Positions 15,990-23,969 of a stretch of DNA of 64,000 nucleotides are shown here, in pieces. Source of the stretch: Janibacter terrae NBRC 107853 (GTDB lineage: Bacteria; Actinomycetota; Actinomycetes; Actinomycetales; Dermatophilaceae); contig NZ_BCUV01000005.1 of NCBI RefSeq assembly GCF_001591405.1, positions 1-64,000 of the forward strand, in the 5' to 3' direction. Numbering within the stretch: position 1 is the first letter of the stretch; every line of letters begins with the position of its first letter. The notes under the pieces are model-generated. The model did not search any database. It had not been told where the DNA came from and worked only from the letters and a program-made list of their open reading frames with translations. A program made the position numbers and the translations under genes.

Positions 15990-17020
15990 CCGACCAGCCA
16001 CGCCCTTGCACGCCTGGGCACGACAAGCACCCGCACCACCACGATCACGGTCACGGCGACCACAGCCACGACGACGGTCTGTGGGCCCGGGTCAAGCACG
16101 CGGTCGTCCCTCACGCGCACGACGCCAACGACGCCATCCAGTCAGCCGAGGAGTCCGCTCGCGAGGGCATCCGCACGGCGTGGATCGGGCTGGCGGGGAT
16201 GATGGCCACCGCAGTCGCTCAGATCATCATCGTCTGGCTCTCCGGTTCGATCGCCCTGCTCGCCGACACGATCCACAACATCGGCCATGCCGCCACGACG
16301 ATCCCGCTGATCCTCGCCTTCAAGCTCGGCCGACGCCCTCCCACCAGCAGGTACCCCTTCGGCTACCGGCGAGCGGAGGACCTCGTCGGCCTGCTCATCT
16401 CCGCCGTCATCGCCGCCTCGATCGTCCTCATCGTCTGGGAGTCCGTCGACGCACTGATGAACCCACGGGAGATGACCCACCTCGGCTGGGTGCTCGCAGC
16501 GGGCATCGTCGGCTTCATCGGCAACGAGACCGTGGCGGTGTACCGCATCCGTAGCGGTCGGCGGATCGGGTCGGCCGCCCTCATCGCGGAAGGCCAGCAC
16601 GCCCGGGCCGACGGCTGGACCTCCTTGGCCGTGGTCGCCGGCGCGGTCGGGGTCCTCCTCGGCTTCGAGCGCGCCGACGCCATCGCCGGTCTGCTCATCG
16701 CCGTCGCCATCACCGGGGTGCTCATCAGCTCACTTCGCGTGATCGTCCGCCGCCTCATGGACGGCATCGAGCCGACGATCATCGAGGAGATCCGCAGCGC
16801 AGCAGCAGCAATCCCCGGAGTCCGCGACGTCGAGCAGGTGCGCGCACGCTGGACAGGCCACCGCATGGAGGCCGACGCCGTCATCCATGTCGACCCCCAC
16901 CTCGATGTCATCCAAGCCCATCAGATCGCCGACGAGGTCGAGCACGCCATGCGCTCGACCTGCCACAACCTCGACAACGTCTCGGTGCACATCCATCCGG
17001 CCCTGGTCGTCCCGACGTGA
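15986..17020 (+). CDS. Cation diffusion facilitator (CDF) metal exporter
   Basis: This 344-residue CDF antiporter has a His-rich cytoplasmic N-terminus (HHHDHGHGDHSH, 18-29) and six predicted membrane helices. Intramembrane metal-site residues appear as LLADTIHNIGH (about 91-101) and QHARAD (HxxxD) further on. The C-terminal cytoplasmic ferredoxin-like domain contains VHIHP. It should export Zn2+ (possibly Co2+ or Cd2+) in exchange for protons. It is co-translated with the SmtB/CzrA-type repressor, which fits efflux under metal excess. Confidence 0.9.
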   Translation: MTDQPRPCTPGHDKHPHHHDHGHGDHSHDDGLWARVKHAVVPHAHDANDAIQSAEESAREGIRTAWIGLAGMMATAVAQIIIVWLSGSIALLADTIHNIGHAATTIPLILAFKLGRRPPTSRYPFGYRRAEDLVGLLISAVIAASIVLIVWESVDALMNPREMTHLGWVLAAGIVGFIGNETVAVYRIRSGRRIGSAALIAEGQHARADGWTSLAVVAGAVGVLLGFERADAIAGLLIAVAITGVLISSLRVIVRRLMDGIEPTIIEEIRSAAAAIPGVRDVEQVRARWTGHRMEADAVIHVDPHLDVIQAHQIADEVEHAMRSTCHNLDNVSVHIHPALVVPT

Positions 17021-17084
17021 CGTGGGTAGGTGTCCGGAGCGAAGGGGGGCTTGAGCGTGCCTGGGCACGCGGGCGTGCCTGTGG

Positions 17085-17104
17085 CCCGGCCCGTGGGGGC
17101 CGGG
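17085..17104 (+). terminator. Hairpin between the CDF exporter and the HNH gene
   Basis: CCCGGCCC and GGGCCGGG form an 8-bp all-GC stem around a GTGG loop in the convergent space between the CDF and DUF222-HNH genes. It can serve both strands. No T-run is present. Confidence 0.45.
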
Positions 17105-17119
17105 TGCGGGGCGCTACAG

Positions 17120-18496
17120 CTAGAGGTGCCAGGTGACGCCGTGGGGGGTGGTGGTGGCGGTGAGGTCGTGGTGGTGGACGTGGGTGTGGTGGCGTTCGCA
17201 CAGGAGGGCGGCGTTGGCCAGGTCGGTGGCTCCGCCGTGGGCCCAGTGGGTGATGTGGTGGGCGTCGGTCCATTGCGGGGGCATGGTGCAGCCGGGGTAG
17301 GTGCAGCCGCCGTCGCGCAGCCACAGGGCTTTGCGTTGGCCGGGGGTGAACAGTCGGGTGGCCCGGCCGAGCTCGAGGGGTTCGTGGTCGGTGCCCAGGA
17401 TCGCGGGGATGATCCCGGCGGTGCAGGCGAGCTTGCGCACGGTGGTGGGGGTCAGGACCTGCCCGGTGGCGGTCAGGCCACCGGCGTGGCCCCCGGTGGG
17501 CGGGTCGAACGCTGTCCCGCCGAACGCTTGGCCGGTGGCGCCGGGGGCGTGGCCGGGCAGGTCCTGCCCGCAGGCGGCGCAGCGGCCGTGCGCGGCGGAG
17601 AGGGCGTGGAGGCTGATGGTCACCAGGATCTGGGCCTTGTCGGCTCGCGGGACCCCCTCGGGGGCGGCGACGCCGCGGCTGATGATCGACAGCAGCGCGT
17701 CGGCGCGGCGCCGGGTGGGGGTGCGCTCGTCGGGTGCGCCGTCGGGTCCTTTGACCGGTGCGGACAACGCGGCCAGGGCGGCGTCGAGGATGGCGGCGCC
17801 CTCGGGGTCGAGGTCGACGCGGTAGCGGGTCATCCCGCACGGTCCGGGGGCCTTGGTCAGCGACCGGGCGGCCTTGGCTGCGGCGTCCTCGTCGTCCAGG
17901 TCCTGCTCCGGGCGCAGCAGCCGCCCGGTCTGGGTGATCGCGGCGGCCAGCTTCTTCTCGTCCAACCCACCGACCCGGTCGGTGACCCGCTCTCCCGGGC
18001 CGGTGGCGATGACCTCGTCACGGGCGGCCCTCAGCAGGATCCCCAGGTCCTCCTGCAGCAGGTCCGCATCGGCGACCCGGCGCACCGACTCGTGGAAACG
18101 CACCAGCTGGTCGGCCTTGCCCAACGGCAGGTCACCGGCCTCGAAGGCCTGAGTCACCTCACCCGTCGCCCCTGCAGCGCCCGCGACCCTCACCACCCGC
18201 GCGACGTGCTGGGCCGAGGGACGGGGCGCGCGGCGCCCTTCGCTGACCCCGACCCAGTCGTGCGCCGACCACGACCCCTGCGACGGCAGGCCCCGGGACA
18301 TCCCTTCACGCACCAGCGCGACCTCGGCCGACTCCAGCAGCTGACGCGCCTGCCCGATCGTCGACAACGCGTCCGTGATCTGCCCGTCAGCCGCCTGCCA
18401 GAGCGTGGACTCATCCGTGTACAGCAGCGCGCGCACCGCGTCCCCCAGGCCCGTCACGAGCCCCCGATCGCGGTACTGCACGTCCCCCACTGACAT
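17120..18496 (-). CDS. DUF222-HNH endonuclease domain protein (13E12 repeat type)
   Basis: This 458-residue protein has an N-terminal DUF222 domain (about 20-330) and a C-terminal HNH nuclease module, CTYPGCTMPPQWTDAHHITHW followed by LLCERHHTHVHH. The zinc-binding cysteines and HH...H...HH pattern are intact. These genes are multicopy in many actinobacteria and resemble the M. tuberculosis 13E12 repeats. The start at 18496 is chosen because TATGAT lies 6 nt upstream, inside an SOS-box-like palindrome, so the gene is predicted to be LexA-controlled and leaderless. The nuclease target is unknown. Confidence 0.88.
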   Translation of the reverse strand: MSVGDVQYRDRGLVTGLGDAVRALLYTDESTLWQAADGQITDALSTIGQARQLLESAEVALVREGMSRGLPSQGSWSAHDWVGVSEGRRAPRPSAQHVARVVRVAGAAGATGEVTQAFEAGDLPLGKADQLVRFHESVRRVADADLLQEDLGILLRAARDEVIATGPGERVTDRVGGLDEKKLAAAITQTGRLLRPEQDLDDEDAAAKAARSLTKAPGPCGMTRYRVDLDPEGAAILDAALAALSAPVKGPDGAPDERTPTRRRADALLSIISRGVAAPEGVPRADKAQILVTISLHALSAAHGRCAACGQDLPGHAPGATGQAFGGTAFDPPTGGHAGGLTATGQVLTPTTVRKLACTAGIIPAILGTDHEPLELGRATRLFTPGQRKALWLRDGGCTYPGCTMPPQWTDAHHITHWAHGGATDLANAALLCERHHTHVHHHDLTATTTPHGVTWHL

Positions 18497-18499
18497 GAC

Positions 18500-18515
18500 T
18501 CGATCATATGTTCGA
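18500..18515. promoter_or_regulatory. LexA-type SOS box overlapping the HNH gene -10
   Basis: TCGATCATATGTTCGA fits the mycobacterial/actinobacterial SOS box TCGAAC-N4-GTTCGA with a single mismatch. On the minus strand it contains the -10 hexamer TATGAT (18503-18508), which ends 6 nt before the HNH gene ATG. LexA binding here would block transcription directly. Confidence 0.75.
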
Positions 18516-18577
18516 TGAGTTGCATCACAGTGGAACGACACGCCGTCATTTCCCGGAAGCCGCGCGCGGACTGTCTC

Positions 18578-18799
18578 CTACTCGTCGTTGGCGGTCTCGT
18601 CGATCCAGTCGACGGCCTCGTCGGTCAGCTGGGTCTCCCCCTCGACGGAGTCCCCAGCCCACCAGCGCGGATCTCGCCGGCCCCCGGTGACAGCCAGGAT
18701 CTCACTCAAGATGTCGCCGGGAACCGGTTCGCCGTTGTGCTCGATGAGCCAGGTCTGGGTCGAGGTGGTGAGGCGCGGCCAGACCTGGGACATGTCCAT
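18578..18799 (-). CDS. Small conserved hypothetical protein
   Basis: A 73-residue acidic protein starting MDMSQVWPRLTTSTQTW, with no recognisable domain and no membrane segment. The C-terminus is rich in Asp/Glu (DEAVDWIDETANDE). An upstream ATG at 18847 would give 89 residues. The Trp-rich, regular composition and open frame in a short gap between two genes support a real gene, but no strong ribosome site is seen. Confidence 0.5.
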   Translation of the reverse strand: MDMSQVWPRLTTSTQTWLIEHNGEPVPGDILSEILAVTGGRRDPRWWAGDSVEGETQLTDEAVDWIDETANDE

Positions 18800-18900
18800 G
18801 CTGCTGATGTTCCCGGTGCGGGGTCGATGAGGCAACAGCGTGGTCATCCGCGGGCGAGCGACTCCGCGTATGCACGGCCACCGGTCACCGCCACGAGCAC

Positions 18901-18906
18901 TACCCT
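18901..18906 (+). promoter_or_regulatory. -10 hexamer TACCCT for the M20 peptidase gene
   Basis: TACCCT ends 6 nt before the ATG at 18913. Confidence 0.55.
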
Positions 18907-18912
18907 GCGGGC

Positions 18913-20238
18913 ATGAGCGAAGTCAGCGCGCCCGAGCAGGAGGTCGTGCGGATCTGCCGCGACCTGCTGCGCATCGACACGAGCAACCACGGGCCCGGCC
19001 AGGAGGGGCCGGGGGAGCGCGAGGCGGCCGACTACGTCGTCGCGCAGCTGCGCGAGGTGGGGCTGGAGCCGCAGGTCTTCGAGTCCGAGCCCGGCCGCAC
19101 CACCGTGAGCGTGCGCATCGCCGGCGCCGACCGCGACCGGGGCGCCCTGTGCATCCACGGGCACCTCGACGTCGTGCCCGCCAACGCCGAGGACTGGAGC
19201 GTCCCCCCCTTCGACGGCGTGGAACGCGACGGCTGCCTCTGGGGTCGCGGCGCGGTCGACATGAAGGACATGGTCGCGATGATGCTCGCGACCGTCCGCC
19301 ACCTCGCGCGGACGGGGACGGTCCCGCCGCGCGACCTCCTCTTCGTCTTCTTCGCCGACGAGGAGGCCGGAGGAGTCCTCGGCAGCCAGTTCATGGTGCG
19401 GGAGCACCCGGAGGTCTTCGAGGGCGTCACCGAGGCGATCAGCGAGGTCGGCGGGTACAGCGTCACCGTCGAGGACGCGAAGGGAGAGCCTCGCCGCGCC
19501 TACCTCCTCCAGACCGCGGAGAAGGGCATCGCCTGGCTCCACCTCGAGGCCAGGGGCACGGCCGGCCACGGCTCGGTCCCCACGTCCGACAACCCGATCG
19601 TCCATCTCGCCGAGGCCATCTCGCGGATCAACGCGCACAAGTGGCCCCGTGAGTTCATCGTCTCCGTGCGCGGCCTGCTCGACGGCCTCGCCGAGCTCAC
19701 CGGCGTCGGGTACAGCGACGAGGACGCCGAGGCGCTGCTCGAGCGCATCGGTCCCGCAGCGGGATTCGTCCGCGGTGCGCTCCAGGACACGGCCAACGTG
19801 ACGATGCTCGACGCCGGCTACAAGCACAACGTCGTCCCGCAGTCGGCGTCCGCCGCTCTCGACTGCCGCTTCCTGCCGGGCCACGAGGACGAGCTCATGC
19901 AGACCATCCGCGACCTGGCGGGGGAGCACGTCGAGGTCGTCGTCGACCACAAGGACATCTCCCTCGACGCGCCCTTCGAGGGCGAGCTGGTCGACCGGAT
20001 GCGCGCCGCCCTCCTCGCCGAGGACCCGGAGGCGACGGTCCTGCCGTACTGCCTCTCGGGCGGCACGGACAACAAGGCCCTGTCGACGATCGGGGTGACC
20101 GGCTACGGCTTCGCGCCCCTGCGCCTGCCCGCGGACCTCGACTTCGCACCGATGTTCCACGGGATCGACGAGCGGGTCCCGCTGGAGTCCCTCGAGTTCG
20201 GCGCCCGGGTGCTGTGGCGCCTCGTCGAGGACTGCTGA
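18913..20238 (+). CDS. M20 family zinc metallopeptidase
   Basis: This 441-residue protein of the ArgE/DapE/carboxypeptidase-G2-like M20 family has HGHLDVVP (His82, His84, Asp86), WGRGAVDMKDM and the catalytic ADEEAGG motif, plus a C-terminal metal-ligand His near the end (MFHGIDERVP). A lid/dimerisation domain lies between about residues 200 and 310. It probably removes N-acyl groups or terminal residues from small peptides; the substrate is unknown. Only one base separates its stop from the convergent DUF5703 stop. Confidence 0.92.
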   Translation: MSEVSAPEQEVVRICRDLLRIDTSNHGPGQEGPGEREAADYVVAQLREVGLEPQVFESEPGRTTVSVRIAGADRDRGALCIHGHLDVVPANAEDWSVPPFDGVERDGCLWGRGAVDMKDMVAMMLATVRHLARTGTVPPRDLLFVFFADEEAGGVLGSQFMVREHPEVFEGVTEAISEVGGYSVTVEDAKGEPRRAYLLQTAEKGIAWLHLEARGTAGHGSVPTSDNPIVHLAEAISRINAHKWPREFIVSVRGLLDGLAELTGVGYSDEDAEALLERIGPAAGFVRGALQDTANVTMLDAGYKHNVVPQSASAALDCRFLPGHEDELMQTIRDLAGEHVEVVVDHKDISLDAPFEGELVDRMRAALLAEDPEATVLPYCLSGGTDNKALSTIGVTGYGFAPLRLPADLDFAPMFHGIDERVPLESLEFGARVLWRLVEDC

Positions 20239-20239
20239 C

Positions 20240-20440
20240 TCAGCGGCTGGGCAGCGCCGGCGGACGCGGCACGCGGATGATCTTGCGGCGCAACCAGGCC
20301 TTCTGCATCCCGTCGAGGTAGACGACGGTGCGGTGCAGCTCCCAGTGGCCGTACTCGGCGTGATCGGTCAGCTCCTGACGGATCGCGGCACGCGCGGCAC
20401 CCCTCGGGAAGTGGATGGTGCGGAACTCGTACTCGGGCAT
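20240..20440 (-). CDS. DUF5703 small protein
   Basis: This 66-residue protein of the actinobacterial DUF5703 family starts MPEYEFRTIHFPRGAARA and contains HAEYGHWELHRTVVYLDG and the basic end WLRRKIIRVPRP. Function is unknown. An ATG nine bases upstream (20449) would add three residues; the 20440 start is preferred by similarity to the family's usual N-terminus. It is convergent with the M20 gene and divergent from the Asp-rich protein gene. Confidence 0.75.
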   Translation of the reverse strand: MPEYEFRTIHFPRGAARAAIRQELTDHAEYGHWELHRTVVYLDGMQKAWLRRKIIRVPRPPALPSR

Positions 20441-20463
20441 CGATGTCATTGTGACCCATGGGA

Positions 20464-20469
20464 TACCGT
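20464..20469 (+). promoter_or_regulatory. -10 hexamer TACCGT for the Asp-rich protein gene
   Basis: TACCGT ends 7 nt before the ATG at 20477 and favours this start over the ATG at 20471. Confidence 0.5.
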
Positions 20470-20476
20470 CATGCCC

Positions 20477-20824
20477 ATGAGCGACCCGCGCCCCGCACTG
20501 AACCAGCTGATCGCCGCCTTCGAGCGTCACCTCGAGGCCTCGGCCCAGCGCCGTGGCGAGGATGACCCCACCGTCGTCGCCGCCTACGAGGACCTCGCCG
20601 ACGCCTTCGAGGCCTACGACGACGCCCTCCACGACGCGACGGGGGAGATGACGCCCCTCGTGGTCGTCGACGAGCAGTTCATGGTCGACGAGGACGACGA
20701 GGACGACGAGGATGACGACTCGGACGACGACTCGTCGGATGACGACTACGACGACGACGAGGACGAGCAGTCCTACTCGGGCCTGGACGGCGAGGACTAC
20801 GACGCGGAGGACTCGCGCCGCTGA
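20477..20824 (+). CDS. Acidic Asp-rich protein, often annotated as primosomal protein in actinobacteria
   Basis: A 115-residue protein with a helical N-terminal domain of about 70 residues (MSDPRPALNQLIAAFERHLE... VVVDEQFMV). A C-terminal tail made almost entirely of Asp, Glu and Ser (about residues 72-115) follows. Orthologues are conserved in actinobacteria and are sometimes labelled primosomal protein without functional proof. The acidic tail could mimic nucleic acid or bind cations. Confidence 0.7.
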   Translation: MSDPRPALNQLIAAFERHLEASAQRRGEDDPTVVAAYEDLADAFEAYDDALHDATGEMTPLVVVDEQFMVDEDDEDDEDDDSDDDSSDDDYDDDEDEQSYSGLDGEDYDAEDSRR

Positions 20825-20846
20825 GCGGAGCCGCGCCGCGGCCGGG

Positions 20847-21875
20847 TCAGAGCCAGCCGGAGCGGCGGAAGAGCCGGTACAGCCCGACGCACACGAGCAC
20901 CATGACCAGCACGGCGATCGGGTAGCCGTAGTGGATCTCCCGGCCGCCGATGAGCGCGGTCGCCGAGAGCTCGGGCATGCCCTCGAAGTTCATGCCGTAC
21001 ACGCCGGCGATCATCGTGGGGAAGGCGAGCATCGCAGCCCACGCGGAGATCTTGCGCATGTCCTGGTTCTGCTGCACGCCGACCTGCGCCAGGTGGGCGC
21101 TCAGCACGTCCGACAGCAGCCGGTCCTGGGACTCGGTGTTGTCGATGACGAGCGACAGGTGGTCGTTGACGTCACGGAAACGCAGCCGCAGCTCCTCGGT
21201 GGGCAGGGGCGTGGTGGCGCCGACGAGGTGCGAAAGGGGTCGCGCCAGGGGCAGGGCCGCCCGCTTGAACTCGAGCACCTCGCGCTTGAGCCCGTAGATC
21301 TCCTCCGTCGACACCCGGCCGTCGTCGGGTGAGAAGACCCCCGTCTCGATGTCGTCGAGGTCGGTCTGGATCTCGTCCTCGATCTCGAGGTACTGGTCGA
21401 CGACGAAGTCGATGATCGCGTGGAAGACGCCCCACGGGCCGTGCCGCAAGGACTCCCGGTCGTGCTGCTCGAGACGGGTGCGCAGCCCGGCGAGGGGGCT
21501 GGCCTCGCCGCGTCGGATCGTCACGATGTAGTCGGGCCCGATGAAGACCATGATCTCCCCGGACTCGACGTCGGAGGTCTCCTCGATGTATCGCAGGGGC
21601 CGCAGCACGACGAAGTGCCCGTCGCCGTAGCGCTCGACCTTGGGCCGCTGGTCGCCCGTCACCGAGTCCTCGATGGCGAGCGGGTGGAGGCCGAGCTCCT
21701 CGGAGACCCGCGCGAAGCTCTCGCTCGAGGGGTCCCGCATGCCGATCCACAGGAAGTCCTCGTCCTCGCCGGCCACGAGGCCGCCCCGACGGGAGCGGAT
21801 CTCGGCGAGGGTGTCGCTGATGTCCTCGCAGGGCAGGCGCTGCCCGTCGCGGTACCGGGCCTGGTCGACGATCAC
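20847..21875 (-). CDS. corA: CorA-type magnesium/cobalt transporter
   Basis: This 342-residue CorA-family channel has a large cytoplasmic N-terminal alpha/beta domain and long stalk helix. Two C-terminal membrane helices are joined by the diagnostic YGMNFEGMPEL loop (GMN motif). It should carry Mg2+ (or Co2+/Ni2+) into the cell as a pentamer. The start is GTG at 21875; CAAGAT sits 6 nt upstream. It is divergent from the phosphatase operon. Confidence 0.92.
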   Translation of the reverse strand: MIVDQARYRDGQRLPCEDISDTLAEIRSRRGGLVAGEDEDFLWIGMRDPSSESFARVSEELGLHPLAIEDSVTGDQRPKVERYGDGHFVVLRPLRYIEETSDVESGEIMVFIGPDYIVTIRRGEASPLAGLRTRLEQHDRESLRHGPWGVFHAIIDFVVDQYLEIEDEIQTDLDDIETGVFSPDDGRVSTEEIYGLKREVLEFKRAALPLARPLSHLVGATTPLPTEELRLRFRDVNDHLSLVIDNTESQDRLLSDVLSAHLAQVGVQQNQDMRKISAWAAMLAFPTMIAGVYGMNFEGMPELSATALIGGREIHYGYPIAVLVMVLVCVGLYRLFRRSGWL

Positions 21876-21899
21876 CGCAGCATCTTGTCAGGCGAGGCC

Positions 21900-21905
21900 T
21901 AGGGT
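21900..21905 (+). promoter_or_regulatory. -10 hexamer TAGGGT for the histidine phosphatase gene
   Basis: TAGGGT ends 7 nt before the GTG at 21913. Confidence 0.55.
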
Positions 21906-21912
21906 GGGGGCC

Positions 21913-22629
21913 GTGGCGTACTGCATCCTCATCCGGCACGGGCGCTCGACCGCCAACACCCAGGGGGTCCTCGCGGGGTGGACCGAGGGCGTCGCCCTCG
22001 ACGAGACGGGCCGGGAGCAGGCCGAGCGGCTGGTGACGCGCTTGGGGGAGACCCCCGTCGTCCACTTGGCGACCAGCCCGCTGCAACGCTGCCGCGAGAC
22101 CGCGGACCCGCTGCTCGCCGCCCACGGACTCACCGCGCAGGTCCACGAGGGCCTCGGCGAGTGCCGGTACGGCTCGTGGACCGGCCGCGCGCTCAAGGAC
22201 CTCGTGGTCGAGCCGCTGTGGCGGGTCGTGCAGGACCGCCCGAGCGAGGCCACCTTCCCCGACGGCGAGACCCACGCCGGCGAGTCGATCGCTGCGATGG
22301 CCGCACGCGCGGTCGCGGCGGTGCGGGAGATCGACGCGGCGGTGACGGCCGAGCACGGCGAGCACGCCGTGTGGGCCGCGGTGAGCCACGGTGACGTCAT
22401 CAAGGCGATCCTCGCCGAGGCCGTCGCGACTCCCCTCGACGACTTCCAGCGCCTGCACGTCGACCCGGCGTCCATCTCCGTCGTCCGGTACACGTCGACG
22501 CGGCCGATGCTGCTGCGCAGCAACGACACCGGCAGCTCCGTACTGACCCCGCCGCGGCCGAAGGGGGACACCCCGGCGAGCGGGGACGCGGCGGTCGGGG
22601 GCGGAGCGGGACTAGGGTCGACGTCATGA
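21913..22629 (+). CDS. Histidine phosphatase (MSMEG_4193-type phosphoglycerate mutase-like)
   Basis: This 238-residue histidine phosphatase has the N-terminal RHGRSTAN motif (His9 nucleophile), Arg in LQRCRETADPL and the second His in WAAVSHGDVIKA. It is the first gene of a conserved actinobacterial cluster with DUF3090, SCO1664-like and mshC. The substrate is unknown. The C-terminal tail (from about 205) is Pro/Gly-rich and probably disordered. It overlaps the next gene by ATGA. Confidence 0.88.
   Translation: MAYCILIRHGRSTANTQGVLAGWTEGVALDETGREQAERLVTRLGETPVVHLATSPLQRCRETADPLLAAHGLTAQVHEGLGECRYGSWTGRALKDLVVEPLWRVVQDRPSEATFPDGETHAGESIAAMAARAVAAVREIDAAVTAEHGEHAVWAAVSHGDVIKAILAEAVATPLDDFQRLHVDPASISVVRYTSTRPMLLRSNDTGSSVLTPPRPKGDTPASGDAAVGGGAGLGSTS
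22613..22618 (+). promoter_or_regulatory. Internal -10 hexamer TAGGGT for the DUF3090 gene
   Basis: TAGGGT lies inside the 3' end of the phosphatase gene and ends 7 nt before the ATG at 22626. DUF3090/SCO1664 may therefore be transcribed independently as well as by readthrough. Confidence 0.5.
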
Positions 22630-23153
22630 CCGTCGTCGACTTCGACCCCCCGGAGCGCTTCGTGCTGGGCACCGTGGGCCCGCCCGGGCAGCGCGCCTTC
22701 TTCCTCCAGGCCAGCGACAGCACGCGCCGTCTGCAGATCTCCCTCGAGAAGCTGCACGCGCAGATCCTCGCCGAGCGCATCGGAGAGCTGCTCGATCAGG
22801 TCGCGGGTCTCGAGGCCACGGTCGCGGCCGCCGCGGAGGCGGCGGACAACGCCCCCCTGGACACCCCGATCTCGGAGGACTTCCGGGTGAGCGCGTTGGC
22901 GCTGTCCTGGGACGAGGAGCGTCACGTCGTCGTCATCGAGGCGCACGACCACGATCCCGACGAGCCGGAGGACGAGGGCCCGACGGGGGAGCGGAAGTCG
23001 ATGCGCGTCTCCCTCCCGCCGGCGCAGGCACGGGCCTTCGCCCGTCGCTGCGAGACGATCGTGCGGGCCGGCCGCCCCTCCTGCCCCTTCTGCGGCGGTC
23101 CGCTCGACCCGGACGGCCACATCTGCCCCCGAGCCAATGGCTACAAGCGCTGA
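22626..23153 (+). CDS. DUF3090 family protein
   Basis: This 175-residue DUF3090 protein starts MTVVDFDPPERFVLGTVG. It has a long helix with SLEKLHAQILAERI and a C-terminal CPFCGGPLDPDGHIC zinc-ribbon-like motif. Function is unknown. The family is nearly always next to SCO1664-like and MSMEG_4193-like genes in actinobacteria. It overlaps the SCO1664-like gene by 17 nt, implying translational coupling. Confidence 0.88.
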   Translation: MTVVDFDPPERFVLGTVGPPGQRAFFLQASDSTRRLQISLEKLHAQILAERIGELLDQVAGLEATVAAAAEAADNAPLDTPISEDFRVSALALSWDEERHVVVIEAHDHDPDEPEDEGPTGERKSMRVSLPPAQARAFARRCETIVRAGRPSCPFCGGPLDPDGHICPRANGYKR

Positions 23154-23946
23154 CGAGGTGACGTCGCCCCCTTCGCTCGGTGACGGGGAGCTCGTCGTCC
23201 TCGGTCGGCACCCGCTGGCCAGCAATGTCGTGCTCGTCGCCGAGGTCCGTGCCCCCGGCGTCGCCCCGGTCACCGTCGCCTACAAACCCGTCGACGGCGA
23301 GCGCGAGCTGTGGGACTTCCCCGACGGCACCCTGGCCGCCCGCGAGGTGGCGGCCTGGCACATCGACGACCTCGGTGGTTTCGGGCTCGTGCCGGAGACG
23401 GTCTGGCGGGACGGGCCCGTCGGGCCGGGCTCGGTGCAGCGGTGGATCGGCGAGGCGAGCAGCCTGTGCCCGAGCCCCGTCACGGTCACGCCACCTGATG
23501 ACGTCCCCGCCGGGCACCTCGTGGTCGTGGAGGGCGAGGACGCAGGGGGAGCCCCCCTCGTGCTCTCCCACCCCGACGACCCCCGGCTGCGGTCCATGGC
23601 CGTGCTCGACGCCGTGCTCAACAACTCCGACCGCAAGGGCGGCCACATCCTCGAGCACGACGGACGGCTGTGGGGCATCGACCACGGCGTCGGGCTGCAC
23701 GCCGACCCCAAGCTGCGGACCGTGCTGTGGGGCTGGGCCGGCGAGCCCATCCCGGCGGCGGACGTCGAGCGGCTGCACCGGCTGACGGAGGCCCTCGACG
23801 AGCCGGAGGTGAGGGCCGAGCTCGGCCTGCTGCTCACCCCGCTCGAGGTGGACGCCCTGCGCGAGCGGGTCGAGGACCTGCTCGCCACCGGCACCCACCC
23901 GGGGCCGACCCACGGCTGGCCCTCGATCCCGTGGCCGCCGCTGTGA
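23137..23946 (+). CDS. SCO1664 family kinase-fold-like protein
   Basis: This 269-residue protein of the SCO1664 family has VAYKPVDGE (candidate ATP-lysine), LNNSDRKGGHIL (catalytic-loop-like Asp and His) and WGIDHGVGLH (metal Asp). The layout is that of PI3/4-kinase or HipA-related folds. The substrate is unknown. It is the third gene of the cluster and precedes mshC by 23 bp. A second HipA-like protein occurs at 10400-11167 in this window. Confidence 0.85.
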   Translation: MATSADEVTSPPSLGDGELVVLGRHPLASNVVLVAEVRAPGVAPVTVAYKPVDGERELWDFPDGTLAAREVAAWHIDDLGGFGLVPETVWRDGPVGPGSVQRWIGEASSLCPSPVTVTPPDDVPAGHLVVVEGEDAGGAPLVLSHPDDPRLRSMAVLDAVLNNSDRKGGHILEHDGRLWGIDHGVGLHADPKLRTVLWGWAGEPIPAADVERLHRLTEALDEPEVRAELGLLLTPLEVDALRERVEDLLATGTHPGPTHGWPSIPWPPL

Positions 23947-23957
23947 CGGGCACCTCG

Positions 23958-23963
23958 TAGGCT
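23958..23963 (+). promoter_or_regulatory. -10 hexamer TAGGCT for mshC
   Basis: TAGGCT ends 6 nt before the GTG at 23970. Confidence 0.55.
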
Positions 23964-23969
23964 GTCCGC

